A stretch of DNA of 64,000 nt, taken from NCBI GenBank assembly GCA_037200845.1, contig JBBCGQ010000001.1, positions 2,170,001-2,234,000 on the forward strand. Direction: 5' to 3'. Below, piece after piece: positions 37,423 through 45,258 of this stretch. The notes under the pieces were generated by a model. It searched no databases. It saw only the letters and a program-made list of their open reading frames with translations, and was not told where the DNA came from. The stretch is from Bauldia sp. GTDB taxonomy: Bacteria; Pseudomonadota; Alphaproteobacteria; Rhizobiales; Kaistiaceae. Position 1 is the stretch's first letter. Every line of letters begins with the position of its first letter. A program made the position numbers and the translations under genes.

Positions 37423-38280
37423 TCACATGCGGTAGTGGCGAATTGCATTGTCCCTGAACAGCTTACGCTGCTCGGCCGGTGACGCGCCCGCGACGATCCG
37501 ATCGACGATCCCGACCCACTGCGGATAGGTGCAGCGGGCAAGATCCACCACCGGCCAGTCGCCGCCGAACATCACCCGGTCGAAGCCGAACACGTCGATC
37601 GCGTGCGAAATGTAGGGAGCGACGGTGTCGTAGCTCCACGAATCGCGATCCGCCTCCGTAACCACCCCCGATATCTTGCAGATGACGTTCGGGAGCTGAG
37701 CCAGGGCCCGAATCTCCGATTTCCACGGCTCGACCAGCCCGGCCTTTATCCCCGGCTTTCCGATGTGGTCGAACGAGAATCGGACGTGCGGGAAGAGCTC
37801 CACCAGACGGATGGCGTCACGCATCTGCGAATGCTTGATGCCGATTTCGCAGCCAAGACCGTACTCCGCGACGATCTTCACCCCGTCGAGGTAGTCCGGA
37901 CGCAGGCACCAGCCGGGCTTGTCGACATGCCCCTGGATCAGCCGGCGGATGTCGCGCGCAAGTGGCCGGCGAGCGAACCGGGCAACCTCCGATTCGACGG
38001 CCTTGCCCTTTTCGAGGGCGACCGTAGCCACCATTGCCTGGATGCGCGGGTCGGTCTTGGCGGCGTTCTCGACCCAGCCCACCTCGTCGAAGTTGGTGCC
38101 CGGCGCCGCGTCGACCTCCACGAAGACGATCTTGTCCACAACGACCGGCGCGATAGCCGCGCTGAACACCGCCGAGTCGTGGTTGCGGTCCAATACCGGC
38201 TCGCCCTTCATCCACGGGTAGACGATCGACTTCCCGTCGTAGAGGTGGACGTGACAATCGACGATCGGGAAGTCGGGCAT
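37423..38280 (-). CDS. Amidohydrolase-family (amidohydrolase 2) lactonase-like hydrolase
   Basis: The 285-residue protein belongs to the TIM-barrel metal-dependent hydrolases of COG3618, which include L-fuconolactonase, L-rhamnono-lactonase-like enzymes and 2-pyrone-4,6-dicarboxylate lactonase. Metal-site motifs are VDCHVHLYD at the start, FSFDHIGKP in the middle (about residue 178) and FGGDWPV near 243. The Shine-Dalgarno GGAGGATC is strong. A sugar-acid lactone is a plausible substrate because an aldehyde dehydrogenase and a sugar-acid dehydratase lie within 6 kb, but they are not in one operon. It ends ten bases past tRNA-Ser on the opposite strand. Confidence 0.82.
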   Translation of the reverse strand: MPDFPIVDCHVHLYDGKSIVYPWMKGEPVLDRNHDSAVFSAAIAPVVVDKIVFVEVDAAPGTNFDEVGWVENAAKTDPRIQAMVATVALEKGKAVESEVARFARRPLARDIRRLIQGHVDKPGWCLRPDYLDGVKIVAEYGLGCEIGIKHSQMRDAIRLVELFPHVRFSFDHIGKPGIKAGLVEPWKSEIRALAQLPNVICKISGVVTEADRDSWSYDTVAPYISHAIDVFGFDRVMFGGDWPVVDLARCTYPQWVGIVDRIVAGASPAEQRKLFRDNAIRHYRM

Positions 38281-38505
38281 TTTTGATCCTCCGGGTTCTT
38301 ATCGTTGCGGTGGGGATAGCGGGGGCATCGCGGCGGCGCCTGTTGCGCCCAAGGGCCGTAGCGACCGACGATGCCCGGTAGTTCCACCGTTTTCCACCAT
38401 TGTTGTTTTTGCCATTTTCCAGACACTAGCCGAACCATTTCTCACCAAGAATTGACGGGACGATCCCCACCGGGCGGGGCGCGTGCGGGAGCCTCGAAAA
38501 ACAAG

Positions 38506-39081
38506 ATGAAGACAAGCGTAGCGTTGTGTTGTCTTGCGTTGGGAGTAGCGGGGGGATGGGAACCGGCGTCGGCGGCATCGCCGGCCTACTGCGCGCTGTA
38601 CGCCCGCGAATACGCCTCGGCGCGCATCGACATGGCCGCCGGCGACCAGGCGGAAGGCGCCCGCCAGCGGGTCGAGGACCAGGCCTATTATCGCTGCCTC
38701 AATCTCGATGACGAGCCGGAATTCCCGACGTCCTCGGCCTATTTCGGCACCGCCGACACGGACCAGGCGATCGGCGGGCCGTTCGATGTGTTCCCGCAAG
38801 GAGACGCCGACCCCGGCGACACGGGCTCCATTGACCTTGCGCCGGGCGATGCGGCGGTCACCGACACGACGGCGGACCCGCCGGCAGCGCCCGTGAAGCC
38901 CAAGCCGAAACCGGCCGAGACCGCGTCGGCGTCAGTCGGCACTAGCAAGGGACCGGCGAGCAGCGGACTGACGCCGTGGTCGGACGAGTGGCTGACGTGG
39001 TGCAAGGCGCATTACAAGTCGTTCAATATGACGACCGGGATGGTGGTGACGCTGTCGGGCGATAAGCGGATGTGTCCGTAG
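38506..39081 (+). CDS. Secreted BA14K-like protein
   Basis: The 191-residue protein starts at ATG 38506 with a signal peptide (KTSVALCCLALGVAGGWEPASA). It has a Cys-containing N-terminal domain (YCALYAREYASARIDMAAG, then YYRCLNLDDEPEFP), an acidic Pro/Lys linker, and a C-terminal segment WCKAHYKSFNMTTGMVVTLSGDKRMC. The end matches the BA14K pattern, WCxxxYxSFxxxTGxxxxxxGxxxxC. BA14K of Brucella is an immunoreactive, lectin-like envelope protein. Only the C-terminal motif supports the family. An in-frame upstream extension to 38371 lacks a signal-peptide start and is rejected. Confidence 0.72.
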   Translation: MKTSVALCCLALGVAGGWEPASAASPAYCALYAREYASARIDMAAGDQAEGARQRVEDQAYYRCLNLDDEPEFPTSSAYFGTADTDQAIGGPFDVFPQGDADPGDTGSIDLAPGDAAVTDTTADPPAAPVKPKPKPAETASASVGTSKGPASSGLTPWSDEWLTWCKAHYKSFNMTTGMVVTLSGDKRMCP

Positions 39082-39183
39082 GGGGTCGCTGTTCCGCGCC
39101 GCGTTGGGGAGGAGAGGAATACCCCTCCCCAAATCGCTCATCCTCACCGTGCTTCCGATGCTGCATGAAGCTGTGGGCGGGAG

Positions 39184-39334
39184 ACACACCCCTCCCCAAA
39201 ACCGCTTTGCGGTTTTGGCCCTCCCACAAGGGGAAGGGCTCAAGTGGCGTTTGTTGGAGCGCGGTGTTTCAACAAGGCTGAACCCTCCCCTTGTGGGAGG
39301 GTCAAAACGCCGGAGGCGTTTTGGGGAGGGGTGT
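39184..39334. repeat. Composite palindromic repeat, family 1, copy D
   Basis: The left module is CCCCTCCCC, AAAACCGC paired with GCGGTTTT, then GGCCCTCCCACAAGGGG. The right module is CCCTCCCCTTGTGGGAGGG, CAAAACGCC paired with GGCGTTTTG, then GGGAGGGGTGTC. A lone left half-module is also present at about 39117-39138. It lies between the convergent BA14K-like and aldehyde dehydrogenase genes. Confidence 0.85.
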
Positions 39335-39362
39335 CTATCCTCCCCTGGCCCCTGCGCTCGGC

Positions 39363-40799
39363 CTACGCCTGCGTGTACGCCGTCTTCACCGTCGTGAAAA
39401 ACTCCTGCGCATACCGCCCCTGCTCGCGCGGGCCGTAGCTCGAGCCTTTGCGGCCGCCGAACGGCACGTGATAATCGACGCCCGCCGTCGGCAGGTTGAC
39501 CATCACCATGCCGGCCTCTGAGTTGCGCTTGAAGTGCGTCGCGTACTTGAGGCTCGTCGTGCAGATGCCCGAGGTCAGGCCGAAGGGCGTGTCGTTCGCC
39601 ACCGCCAGCGCCTCGTCGTAGTCCTTGACGCGGATGACGCTCGCCACCGGGCCGAAGACTTCCTCGCGGTTGATGCGCATCTCGGGCTTGGTGTCGGTGA
39701 ACAGCGCCGGCTCGAGATAGAAGCCGGGCGTAGCGCGCGTCAGCCGGCTGCCGCCGAAGGCAAGCGTCGCGCCCTCGTCCTTGGCGATTTTGATGTAGTC
39801 CTCGTCCTGCTTGAGCTGCGACGGATCGACCACCGGGCCGATGTGCGTGCCGTCCTTCAGCGCGTCGTCGACGACGAGGCCCTTGAGGCGCTCGGTGAGT
39901 GCCGCGACGAACTTGTCGTGGATGCCGGCGGTGACGACGAGGCGCGACGATGCCGTGCAGCGCTGGCCGGTCGAGAAGTAAGACCCGTTGGCGGCAACCT
40001 CGACGGCGACTTTGAGATCGGCATCGTCAAGCACGACCAGCGGGTTCTTGCCCCCCATCTCCAACTGGAACTTGCGCAGCACCTTGACCGACGCATCGGC
40101 GACGCGGCGGCCGGTGGTGACCGAGCCGGTGAAGGTCAGCGCGTTGATGTCGGGCGAGTCGAGCATCGCCTGGCCGACGACCGAGCCCTTGCCCATGACG
40201 AGATTGAGCACGCCCTTGGGCAGGCCGGCGCGCACGAGTATATCGACGATCGCCCACGATGAGCCCGGCACCAGGTCGGCCGGCTTGAAGACGATGGTGT
40301 TGCCGTGCGCGAGCGCCGGCGCGATCTTCCACGACGGAATCGCGATCGGGAAATTCCACGGCGTGATGATGCCGACGACGCCGACCGCCTCGCGCGTCAT
40401 GTTCACCTCAATGCCGGGGCGGACCGAGGGCACCGACTCGCCGGTGAGGCGCAGACATTCGCCGGCGAAGAAATCGAAAATCTGCCCGGCCCGCACCGTC
40501 TCGCCGATGCCCTCGGCGAGCGTCTTGCCTTCCTCGCGCGACAAGAGCCGCCCGATCTCCTCGCGCCGCTTCAGGATCTCGTCCGACGCCGCCTTCAGGA
40601 TGTCGTGGCGCTGCTGGATGCCCGAACGCGACCACGCCGGAAAGGCAGCCTTGGCAGCGGCGATGGCGTTCTGCACGTCGGCCGCCGAGGCGCGGGCGTA
40701 CTCGCCGACGACGTCGTCGGTGTTCGACGGATTGATGTTGGGGATACCCTCGCCCGCCACCCATTCGCCGGCGATGAAGTTGCGGTGGAGTTCGGTCAT
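39363..40799 (-). CDS. NAD(P)-dependent aldehyde dehydrogenase, possibly alpha-ketoglutaric-semialdehyde dehydrogenase
   Basis: The 478-residue protein is a full-length ALDH superfamily member. Cofactor and active-site motifs are GIITPWNFPIAIPSWKIAPAL, FTGSVTTGRR, the general-base Glu in QLEMGGKNP, and the nucleophile Cys in STGQRCTASSR. The start at ATG 40799 is chosen because the family N-terminus (RNFIAGEWVAG) follows directly. The overall sequence resembles bacterial 2,5-dioxovalerate (alpha-ketoglutaric semialdehyde) dehydrogenases of the oxidative sugar pathways. Nearby dehydratase and lactonase genes are consistent with that, but the substrate is inferred. Confidence 0.85.
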   Translation of the reverse strand: MTELHRNFIAGEWVAGEGIPNINPSNTDDVVGEYARASAADVQNAIAAAKAAFPAWSRSGIQQRHDILKAASDEILKRREEIGRLLSREEGKTLAEGIGETVRAGQIFDFFAGECLRLTGESVPSVRPGIEVNMTREAVGVVGIITPWNFPIAIPSWKIAPALAHGNTIVFKPADLVPGSSWAIVDILVRAGLPKGVLNLVMGKGSVVGQAMLDSPDINALTFTGSVTTGRRVADASVKVLRKFQLEMGGKNPLVVLDDADLKVAVEVAANGSYFSTGQRCTASSRLVVTAGIHDKFVAALTERLKGLVVDDALKDGTHIGPVVDPSQLKQDEDYIKIAKDEGATLAFGGSRLTRATPGFYLEPALFTDTKPEMRINREEVFGPVASVIRVKDYDEALAVANDTPFGLTSGICTTSLKYATHFKRNSEAGMVMVNLPTAGVDYHVPFGGRKGSSYGPREQGRYAQEFFTTVKTAYTQA

Positions 40800-40907
40800 G
40801 GCGGCGGCTCCGTCGGGGACTTGTCGGGGTGGATGGATCGCGCGGGGGCGGCGCTGGGTCAAGCGGGATGGCCTATTAGATAGGGCAAGCGGATGCCCGA
40901 GAAATCC

Positions 40908-41048
40908 CCCCTCCCGAAATCGCTGCGCGATTTCGACCTCCCCTCGAGGGGGACCTTGACGCGCCGATCCGGCAGCAAATCAACCTCCCCCTTGAGGGGA
41001 GGTCGAAGTTCGGCGAGCCTCTTCGCTCGTCGAACTTCGGGAGGGGGG
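40908..41048. repeat. Composite palindromic repeat, family 3, copy A
   Basis: The left module is CCCTCCC, GAAATCGC paired with GCGATTTC, then GACCTCCCCTCGAGGGGGA. The right module is CAACCTCCCCCTTGAGGGGAGGTCG, then an imperfect stem beginning GAAGTTCG and closed by CGAACTTC, then GGGAGGGGGG. It ends exactly at the DUF559 ATG, so its final GGGAGGGGGG acts as that gene's Shine-Dalgarno. The architecture parallels family 1. Confidence 0.85.
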
Positions 41049-41426
41049 ATGCCGCGCCGCAAGATCGCTTCGAGCAACAGGCGATTTGCCAAGACCATGC
41101 GGCGGGAGATGACCGAGGCCGAGGCATTGCTCTGGCGCTATCTGCGCAAACCCGGCATCGGCGAGCTGCGGTTCCGGCGCCAGACGCCGATCGGGCCGTA
41201 CATCGTCGATTTCTTTTGCCCGCAACGAAGGCTGATTGTCGAGGTCGATGGTGGCCAGCATGGTTCGCCCGATGCGGCTGCCCGTGATGCTGACCGCGAC
41301 ACGTGGCTAGGCCGGCAAGGCTACCGGCTCCTGCGCGTCTGGAATAACGGCGTCATCGGCAACATCGAGGGCGTCTGCGCGGCAATTCTCGCGGCGGCGA
41401 ACAGCCCGCCTCCCGAAATTCGCTGA
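41049..41426 (+). CDS. DUF559 family protein (Vsr/PD-(D/E)XK nuclease-like fold)
   Basis: The 125-residue protein shows the DUF559 pattern: [51 protein letters not shown], then [23 protein letters not shown]. Candidate metal-binding residues of a PD-(D/E)XK site are D54 (VDF) and E65/D67 (VEVDG). Nuclease activity in this family is predicted, not demonstrated as far as I know. Both ends touch palindromic repeats: the start codon directly follows family 3 copy A, and the last residues and stop (SPPPEIR) are read from copy B. Upstream in-frame codons back to 40893 are repeat sequence and are rejected. Confidence 0.82.
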   Translation: MPRRKIASSNRRFAKTMRREMTEAEALLWRYLRKPGIGELRFRRQTPIGPYIVDFFCPQRRLIVEVDGGQHGSPDAAARDADRDTWLGRQGYRLLRVWNNGVIGNIEGVCAAILAAANSPPPEIR

Positions 41427-41460
41427 CGCGAATTCCAACCTCCCCTCAAGGGGGAGGTTG
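41410..41460. repeat. Palindromic repeat, family 3, copy B (single module)
   Basis: CCTCCC, a hairpin GAAATTCGC-TGA-CGCGAATTCC, then AACCTCCCCTCAAGGGGGAGGTT. It matches the left module of copy A with altered stem bases. The DUF559 stop codon TGA is the hairpin loop. Confidence 0.8.
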
Positions 41461-41562
41461 GCGCCTCGCGGAGGCCCACCCAGTCGACAGAAAAAGCCGC
41501 CGGGTGCTAACACGCTGCGTGGCGCCGCCTCCCTGCGGCCGCGTGGCTCGAAGGCAATCGCG

Positions 41563-43356
41563 ATGGCAAAGAAGAACAAGGCCGATCTCCGGTCGAAGGC
41601 ATGGTTCGATAATCCCGCCAACCCGGGCATGACCGCGCTCTATCTCGAGCGCTACCTGAACTATGGCCTGACGCGCGAGGAGCTGCAGTCGGGCAAGCCG
41701 ATCATCGGCATTGCCCAGACCGGCTCGGACCTGTCGCCCTGCAATCGCCATCACCTGGAGCTTGCCAAGCGCGTGCGCGAAGGCATCCGCGCCGCCGGCG
41801 GGCTGGCGATGGAGTTTCCGGTCCATCCGATTCAGGAGACGGGCAAGCGGCCGACCGCGGCGCTCGACCGTAACCTTGCGTACCTGGGGCTAGTCGAGGT
41901 CCTGTACGGCTATCCGCTCGACGGCGTCGTGCTGACCACCGGCTGCGACAAGACCACGCCGGCCTGCATCATGGCGGCGGCGACCGTCGATATTCCGGCA
42001 ATCGTTCTGTCGGGCGGGCCGATGCTGAACGGCTGGTGGAAGGGCGAACGCTCCGGCTCGGGCACCATCGTGTGGAAGGCGCGCGAGCAGCTCGCGGCCG
42101 GCGAGATCGACTACGAGGAATTCATCAAGATCGCCGCGTCCTCGGCGCCCTCGGCCGGTCACTGCAACACCATGGGCACGGCCTCGACGATGAATTCGCT
42201 GGCCGAGGCGCTCGGCATGTCCCTGCCCGGCTGCGCCGCGATCCCGGCGCCCTACCGCGAGCGCGGGCAGATCGCCTATGAGACCGGGCTGCGCGCCGTC
42301 GAGATGGTGTGGGAGGACCTGAAGCCGTCCGATATTCTGACGCGCGAGGCATTCGAGAACGCCATCGTGGTCAACTCCGCCATCGGCGGCTCGACCAATG
42401 CGCCGATACATCTGAATGCCATCGCCCGCCACGTCGGCGTCAAGCTCGACATCGACGATTGGGAGACGATCGGTCACAAGGTGCCGCTGCTGGTCAACCT
42501 GCAGCCGGCCGGCAAATATCTCGGCGAGGAATATCATCGTGCCGGTGGCGTCCCGGCCGTGGTCAACGAGCTCGACAAGCAGGGCCTGATCCGCAACGCC
42601 ATCACCGCCAACGGCAAGACGCTCGCGGAGAACTGCAAGGGCCGCGAGATCGAGGACAAGGACGTCATCCGTCCGTTCGGCGAGCCGCTGGTCAAGGATG
42701 CCGGCTTCATCGTGCTCCGCGGCAACCTGTTCGATTCCGCGATCATGAAGACCAGCGTCATCACGCCGGAATTCCGCAACCGCTATCTTTCCAACCCGAA
42801 GTCGCCCAACGCCTTCGAGGGCAAGGCGGTCGTGTTCGAGGGGCCGGAGGATTATCACCACCGCATCGACGATCCGGCGCTCGCCATCGATGAAAACTCG
42901 ATGCTGTTCGTCCGCGGCACCGGGCCGATCGGCTACCCCGGCGGCGCCGAGGTCGTGAACATGCAGCCGCCGGCGGCGCTCATCAAACGCGGCATCCACT
43001 CCCTGCCCTGCATCGGCGACGGCCGCCAGTCGGGCACGTCCGGTTCGCCGTCCATTCTCAATGCTTCGCCGGAGGCGGCGGCCGGCGGCGGGCTGGCGCT
43101 GGTCAAGACCGGCGACCCGATCCGCATCGACCTCAACAAGGGCGAGGCCAACATTCTGGTCGACGATGCTGAGCTGGCGAAGCGGCGCGCCGACCTCAAT
43201 GCGCACGGCGGCTTCCCGATACCCGCGAGCCAGACGCCGTGGCAGGAAATCCAGCGCGGCATCGTCGATCAGTTTTCGGAAGGCATGGTCCTCAAGCCGG
43301 CGATCAAGTACCAGCACGTCGCCAAGACGTTCGGCATCCCGCGCGACAACCACTGA
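41563..43356 (+). CDS. IlvD/Edd-family dehydratase, sugar-acid type (xylonate/arabinonate dehydratase-like)
   Basis: The 597-residue Fe-S dehydratase starts at ATG 41563 ([15 protein letters not shown]). Cluster cysteines are in [24 protein letters not shown] and [13 protein letters not shown]. The regions [19 protein letters not shown] and [22 protein letters not shown] match the sugar-acid branch (L-arabinonate, D-xylonate, D-fuconate or galactonate dehydratases) more than dihydroxy-acid dehydratase IlvD, whose start and cluster motifs differ. It would convert an aldonate to a 2-keto-3-deoxy acid. The aldehyde dehydrogenase 1 kb away would suit a non-phosphorylative pathway; that link is inference. 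Confidence 0.83.
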   Translation: MAKKNKADLRSKAWFDNPANPGMTALYLERYLNYGLTREELQSGKPIIGIAQTGSDLSPCNRHHLELAKRVREGIRAAGGLAMEFPVHPIQETGKRPTAALDRNLAYLGLVEVLYGYPLDGVVLTTGCDKTTPACIMAAATVDIPAIVLSGGPMLNGWWKGERSGSGTIVWKAREQLAAGEIDYEEFIKIAASSAPSAGHCNTMGTASTMNSLAEALGMSLPGCAAIPAPYRERGQIAYETGLRAVEMVWEDLKPSDILTREAFENAIVVNSAIGGSTNAPIHLNAIARHVGVKLDIDDWETIGHKVPLLVNLQPAGKYLGEEYHRAGGVPAVVNELDKQGLIRNAITANGKTLAENCKGREIEDKDVIRPFGEPLVKDAGFIVLRGNLFDSAIMKTSVITPEFRNRYLSNPKSPNAFEGKAVVFEGPEDYHHRIDDPALAIDENSMLFVRGTGPIGYPGGAEVVNMQPPAALIKRGIHSLPCIGDGRQSGTSGSPSILNASPEAAAGGGLALVKTGDPIRIDLNKGEANILVDDAELAKRRADLNAHGGFPIPASQTPWQEIQRGIVDQFSEGMVLKPAIKYQHVAKTFGIPRDNH

Positions 43357-43370
43357 CGGATTGATCTGGC

Positions 43371-43395
43371 GCAAGGCCGGCGCGGCCGGCCTTGC
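43371..43395. other. Perfect 11-bp hairpin after the dehydratase gene
   Basis: GCAAGGCCGGC (43371-43381) pairs fully with 43385-43395 around a three-base loop. It starts 15 bases past the dehydratase stop and ends 13 bases before the next small gene. There is no T-run on either side, so it may be an mRNA 3'-end structure or a weak attenuator, not a standard terminator. Confidence 0.55.
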
Positions 43396-43408
43396 CGAGG
43401 ATGACGGC

Positions 43409-43588
43409 ATGGGCAAAATCAACGCCGCCTGGCACGACGCCAACCCGATGCCGAAGAATCCGACGCTCGATCAGCGCATCGCCTGGCACGTCGCGCACGC
43501 CAGGCATTGCGGCTGCCGCCCGGTGCCCGACAAGCTCGGCGAGGAGATGGTGAAGCGCGGCATCAAGGTGCCGGTGTTCAAGGGCTAG
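43409..43588 (+). CDS. 59-residue protein with HCGC motif, unknown function
   Basis: The protein reads MGKINAAWHDANPMPKNPTL, then DQRIAWHVAHARHCGCRPVP, then DKLGEEMVKRGIKVPVFKG. It has His and Cys residues in a HAxxCxC arrangement (HARHCGCRP) that could bind a metal. It follows the sugar-acid dehydratase on the same strand after 52 bases that include a hairpin. Composition and codon use look coding, and no other frame competes. I do not recognise a named family. Confidence 0.6.
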   Translation: MGKINAAWHDANPMPKNPTLDQRIAWHVAHARHCGCRPVPDKLGEEMVKRGIKVPVFKG

Positions 43589-43644
43589 CGACCGGGCCAG
43601 CAAACAGGACTCGGCGCCATACCTTCGCCTTGCGGGGAGGCATC

Positions 43645-43765
43645 CTCTCCCCCGCTTTCCCCGCGAAGGCGGGGATCCAGGTGGCGAAATTCTGCCGCGG
43701 CGCCTGTTCCGATCTCCGCACCTGGACCCCCGCTTTCGCGGGGGAAGCGGAGATTGAATCTCCGC
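43645..43765. repeat. Inverted-repeat element, family 4, copy A
   Basis: Arms around CCCGCGAAGGCGGGGATCCAG on the left and ACCTGGACCCCCGCTTTCGC on the right enclose a unique centre. Each arm contains its own small hairpin (CCCCGCgaaGGCGGGG type). A second copy lies at 53.45-53.56 kb. Confidence 0.82.
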
Positions 43766-43791
43766 CCGATCCACCCTGGCGAAAGGAGCGA

Positions 43792-44058
43792 CTAGTGCGT
43801 GCTCAGCCACTCGCGGGCAGCGCGCTGCGCCTCGGCGACGGCGACCGCCGTCATCTCGCGCGCCACTTCCTGCCGGTAGGTCGCCGCCTCGCGCAAGCCC
43901 CGCGCCGCGGCGATGTTGAACCACTTGTGCGCGGCGACGAGGTCGGGTTCGACCTCCGCGCCGGCCGAGTAGGCAATGCCGAGCTCGAAGAAATTCTCCG
44001 GCGTCGGCTTCGCTTCCGCCATCGCCGACATCTCGGCGCCCATCTCGTAACGTCCCAT
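43792..44058 (-). CDS. Short Sel1-like repeat protein
   Basis: The 88-residue protein contains one clear Sel1-like/TPR-type helix pair: FFELGIAYSAGAEVEPDLVAAHKWFNIAAARGLREAATYRQEVAREM. Such solenoid units mediate protein-protein contacts. There is no signal peptide. The gene stands alone between a family 4 repeat downstream and a 312-base upstream gap. Several starts are possible (M1, M6, M10 and M13 are all close); the repeat unit itself is secure. Confidence 0.7.
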   Translation of the reverse strand: MGRYEMGAEMSAMAEAKPTPENFFELGIAYSAGAEVEPDLVAAHKWFNIAAARGLREAATYRQEVAREMTAVAVAEAQRAAREWLSTH

Positions 44059-44370
44059 GACACTGCCCCGTAATTTGCCGGTTGTGGGCGTCCGCGGTCT
44101 TTTTTCCCCGCCGCGTTTTGCCCGTTCGATGGCGTGGAGGATGGCGGGCGCGGCTCAAGGGGCCCTTAAAACTTGAGATGAATTTTCTTCAAATGCCGCG
44201 GTAATCCCTCGTTGACGAACGGCGGATTTCCTCGTGTTTCCGGCCGCGGATTAATTTCCTAGTCACGCCTTGGCAACGGAGCGCTAACCGCAACTGCGAA
44301 ACCGCCGCCGCTTGGCGGCCGCGCCACACTCGCGTTAGATGGCACCGGGAAAAAATTTGGGGGCGACGAG
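44059..44370. other. 312-bp divergent gap between the Sel1-like and lipoprotein genes
   Basis: No gene is seen. Both neighbours are transcribed outward, so it should hold two promoters. The centre (44161-44270) is unusually AT-rich for the window, with TTGACG near 44213 and runs such as GAATTTTCTTCAAAT. I could not define a convincing promoter pair. Confidence 0.5.
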
Positions 44371-44877
44371 ATGAAACCGATCCGCTTTGCCGTCGCGGCG
44401 CTGGCCTGCGCGCTGCTTGCCGGCTGCTACACCAGCGACAAGCTGCTGGTCACCGACGCCGACTCCGTCGCCGACTATTCCAAGATCACGTTCACCGGCA
44501 GCGAGGACGACGCCAAGCCGGCCGCCTTCACGCGCGCCGACAAGCACTACGTCACCGAGAGCGACGGCAACACGGTCGAGCTTCGCCTGAAGCGCATCGA
44601 CGGCGACTACTACGTCGCCCAGCTTTCCAATCCGAAAGTGCCGGAAGGCGAGAGCGGCGCGCAGATCCTCTACGGCTACCTGCACCTCGACGCCGGCAAG
44701 GGCGAGGCCCAGACATGGCGCACCTACGGCACCAAGGACGACGTCCAGGCCGGCATGCGCATGTGCAAGGACGTGATCTGCATCGACGATCTCGCCGCCT
44801 ACGTCGCCTATGCGCAGAAAGCGGTCGCCGACGGCGACAAGCCCGACTCGACATTCAAGGTGGCGGTGGAGAAGTAG
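44371..44877 (+). CDS. Lipoprotein of unknown function
   Basis: The 168-residue protein has a lipoprotein signal (KPIRFAVAALACALLAGCYT) with lipobox LAGC; the modified cysteine is residue 19. The residue after it is Tyr, not Asp, so export to the outer membrane is plausible. The mature part is acidic and probably mostly beta structure; a Cys pair (MRMCKDVICIDD) may form a disulfide. I do not recognise a family. It is followed after three bases by the DoxX-like gene. Confidence 0.75.
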   Translation: MKPIRFAVAALACALLAGCYTSDKLLVTDADSVADYSKITFTGSEDDAKPAAFTRADKHYVTESDGNTVELRLKRIDGDYYVAQLSNPKVPEGESGAQILYGYLHLDAGKGEAQTWRTYGTKDDVQAGMRMCKDVICIDDLAAYVAYAQKAVADGDKPDSTFKVAVEK

Positions 44878-44880
44878 GCC

Positions 44881-45258
44881 ATGGTCACCGGCGGCTTGGC
44901 GCTCGCTCTCATCGTCATTGCGCGCATTGCGCTTGGCCTGATGTTCCTTGCCTCGGCGATCGGCAACTTCGGCAGGTTCGCAATGTTCGAGCAGCTCCTC
45001 GCCGAGAAGCGGCTGCCGCAGCCGTGGCTGCTGATCCGCGTTGCGGTCGCCGTGGAGGCGATCGGAGCGGGGCTGCTGATCCTCAGCCTGTGGCCGGCCG
45101 TCGGCGCCGCGCTGCTTATCGGCTTCACGGTCGTGGGAACGTACGTCTTCCACGACTTCTGGCAGCGCACCGGAGAGGAGCGCCGCAAGGAGATCGACAG
45201 CGTGCTGACCAACACCGCGATTGTCGGCGGCCTCCTGCTCGCGATCGTGACCGGCTAG
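44881..45258 (+). CDS. DoxX-family membrane protein
   Basis: The 125-residue protein has four membrane helices: LALALIVIARIALGLMFLASAIGNF, a second around LLIRVAVAVEAIGAGLLILSL, a third AALLIGFTVVGTYVF and a fourth at the C-terminus. The sequence between helices 1 and 2 and the HDFWQRTGEER loop match the DoxX/DUF417-like pattern. The role of stand-alone DoxX proteins is not settled. It begins three bases after the lipoprotein stop, and its own stop shares CTAG with the convergent MFS gene. Confidence 0.8.
   Translation: MVTGGLALALIVIARIALGLMFLASAIGNFGRFAMFEQLLAEKRLPQPWLLIRVAVAVEAIGAGLLILSLWPAVGAALLIGFTVVGTYVFHDFWQRTGEERRKEIDSVLTNTAIVGGLLLAIVTG

Noticed and set aside
37122-37541. Minus-strand open frame across the tRNA containing the peptide GGIRTLDTAFQPYNGLANRRL
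   Set aside because: This is the antisense reading of tRNA-Ser, a well-known source of false protein annotations; it also overlaps the amidohydrolase stop region.
39072-39438. Short open frames reading peptides such as PLPKTALRFWPSHKG
   Set aside because: They are translations of family 1 repeat copy D and recur at every copy of the repeat.
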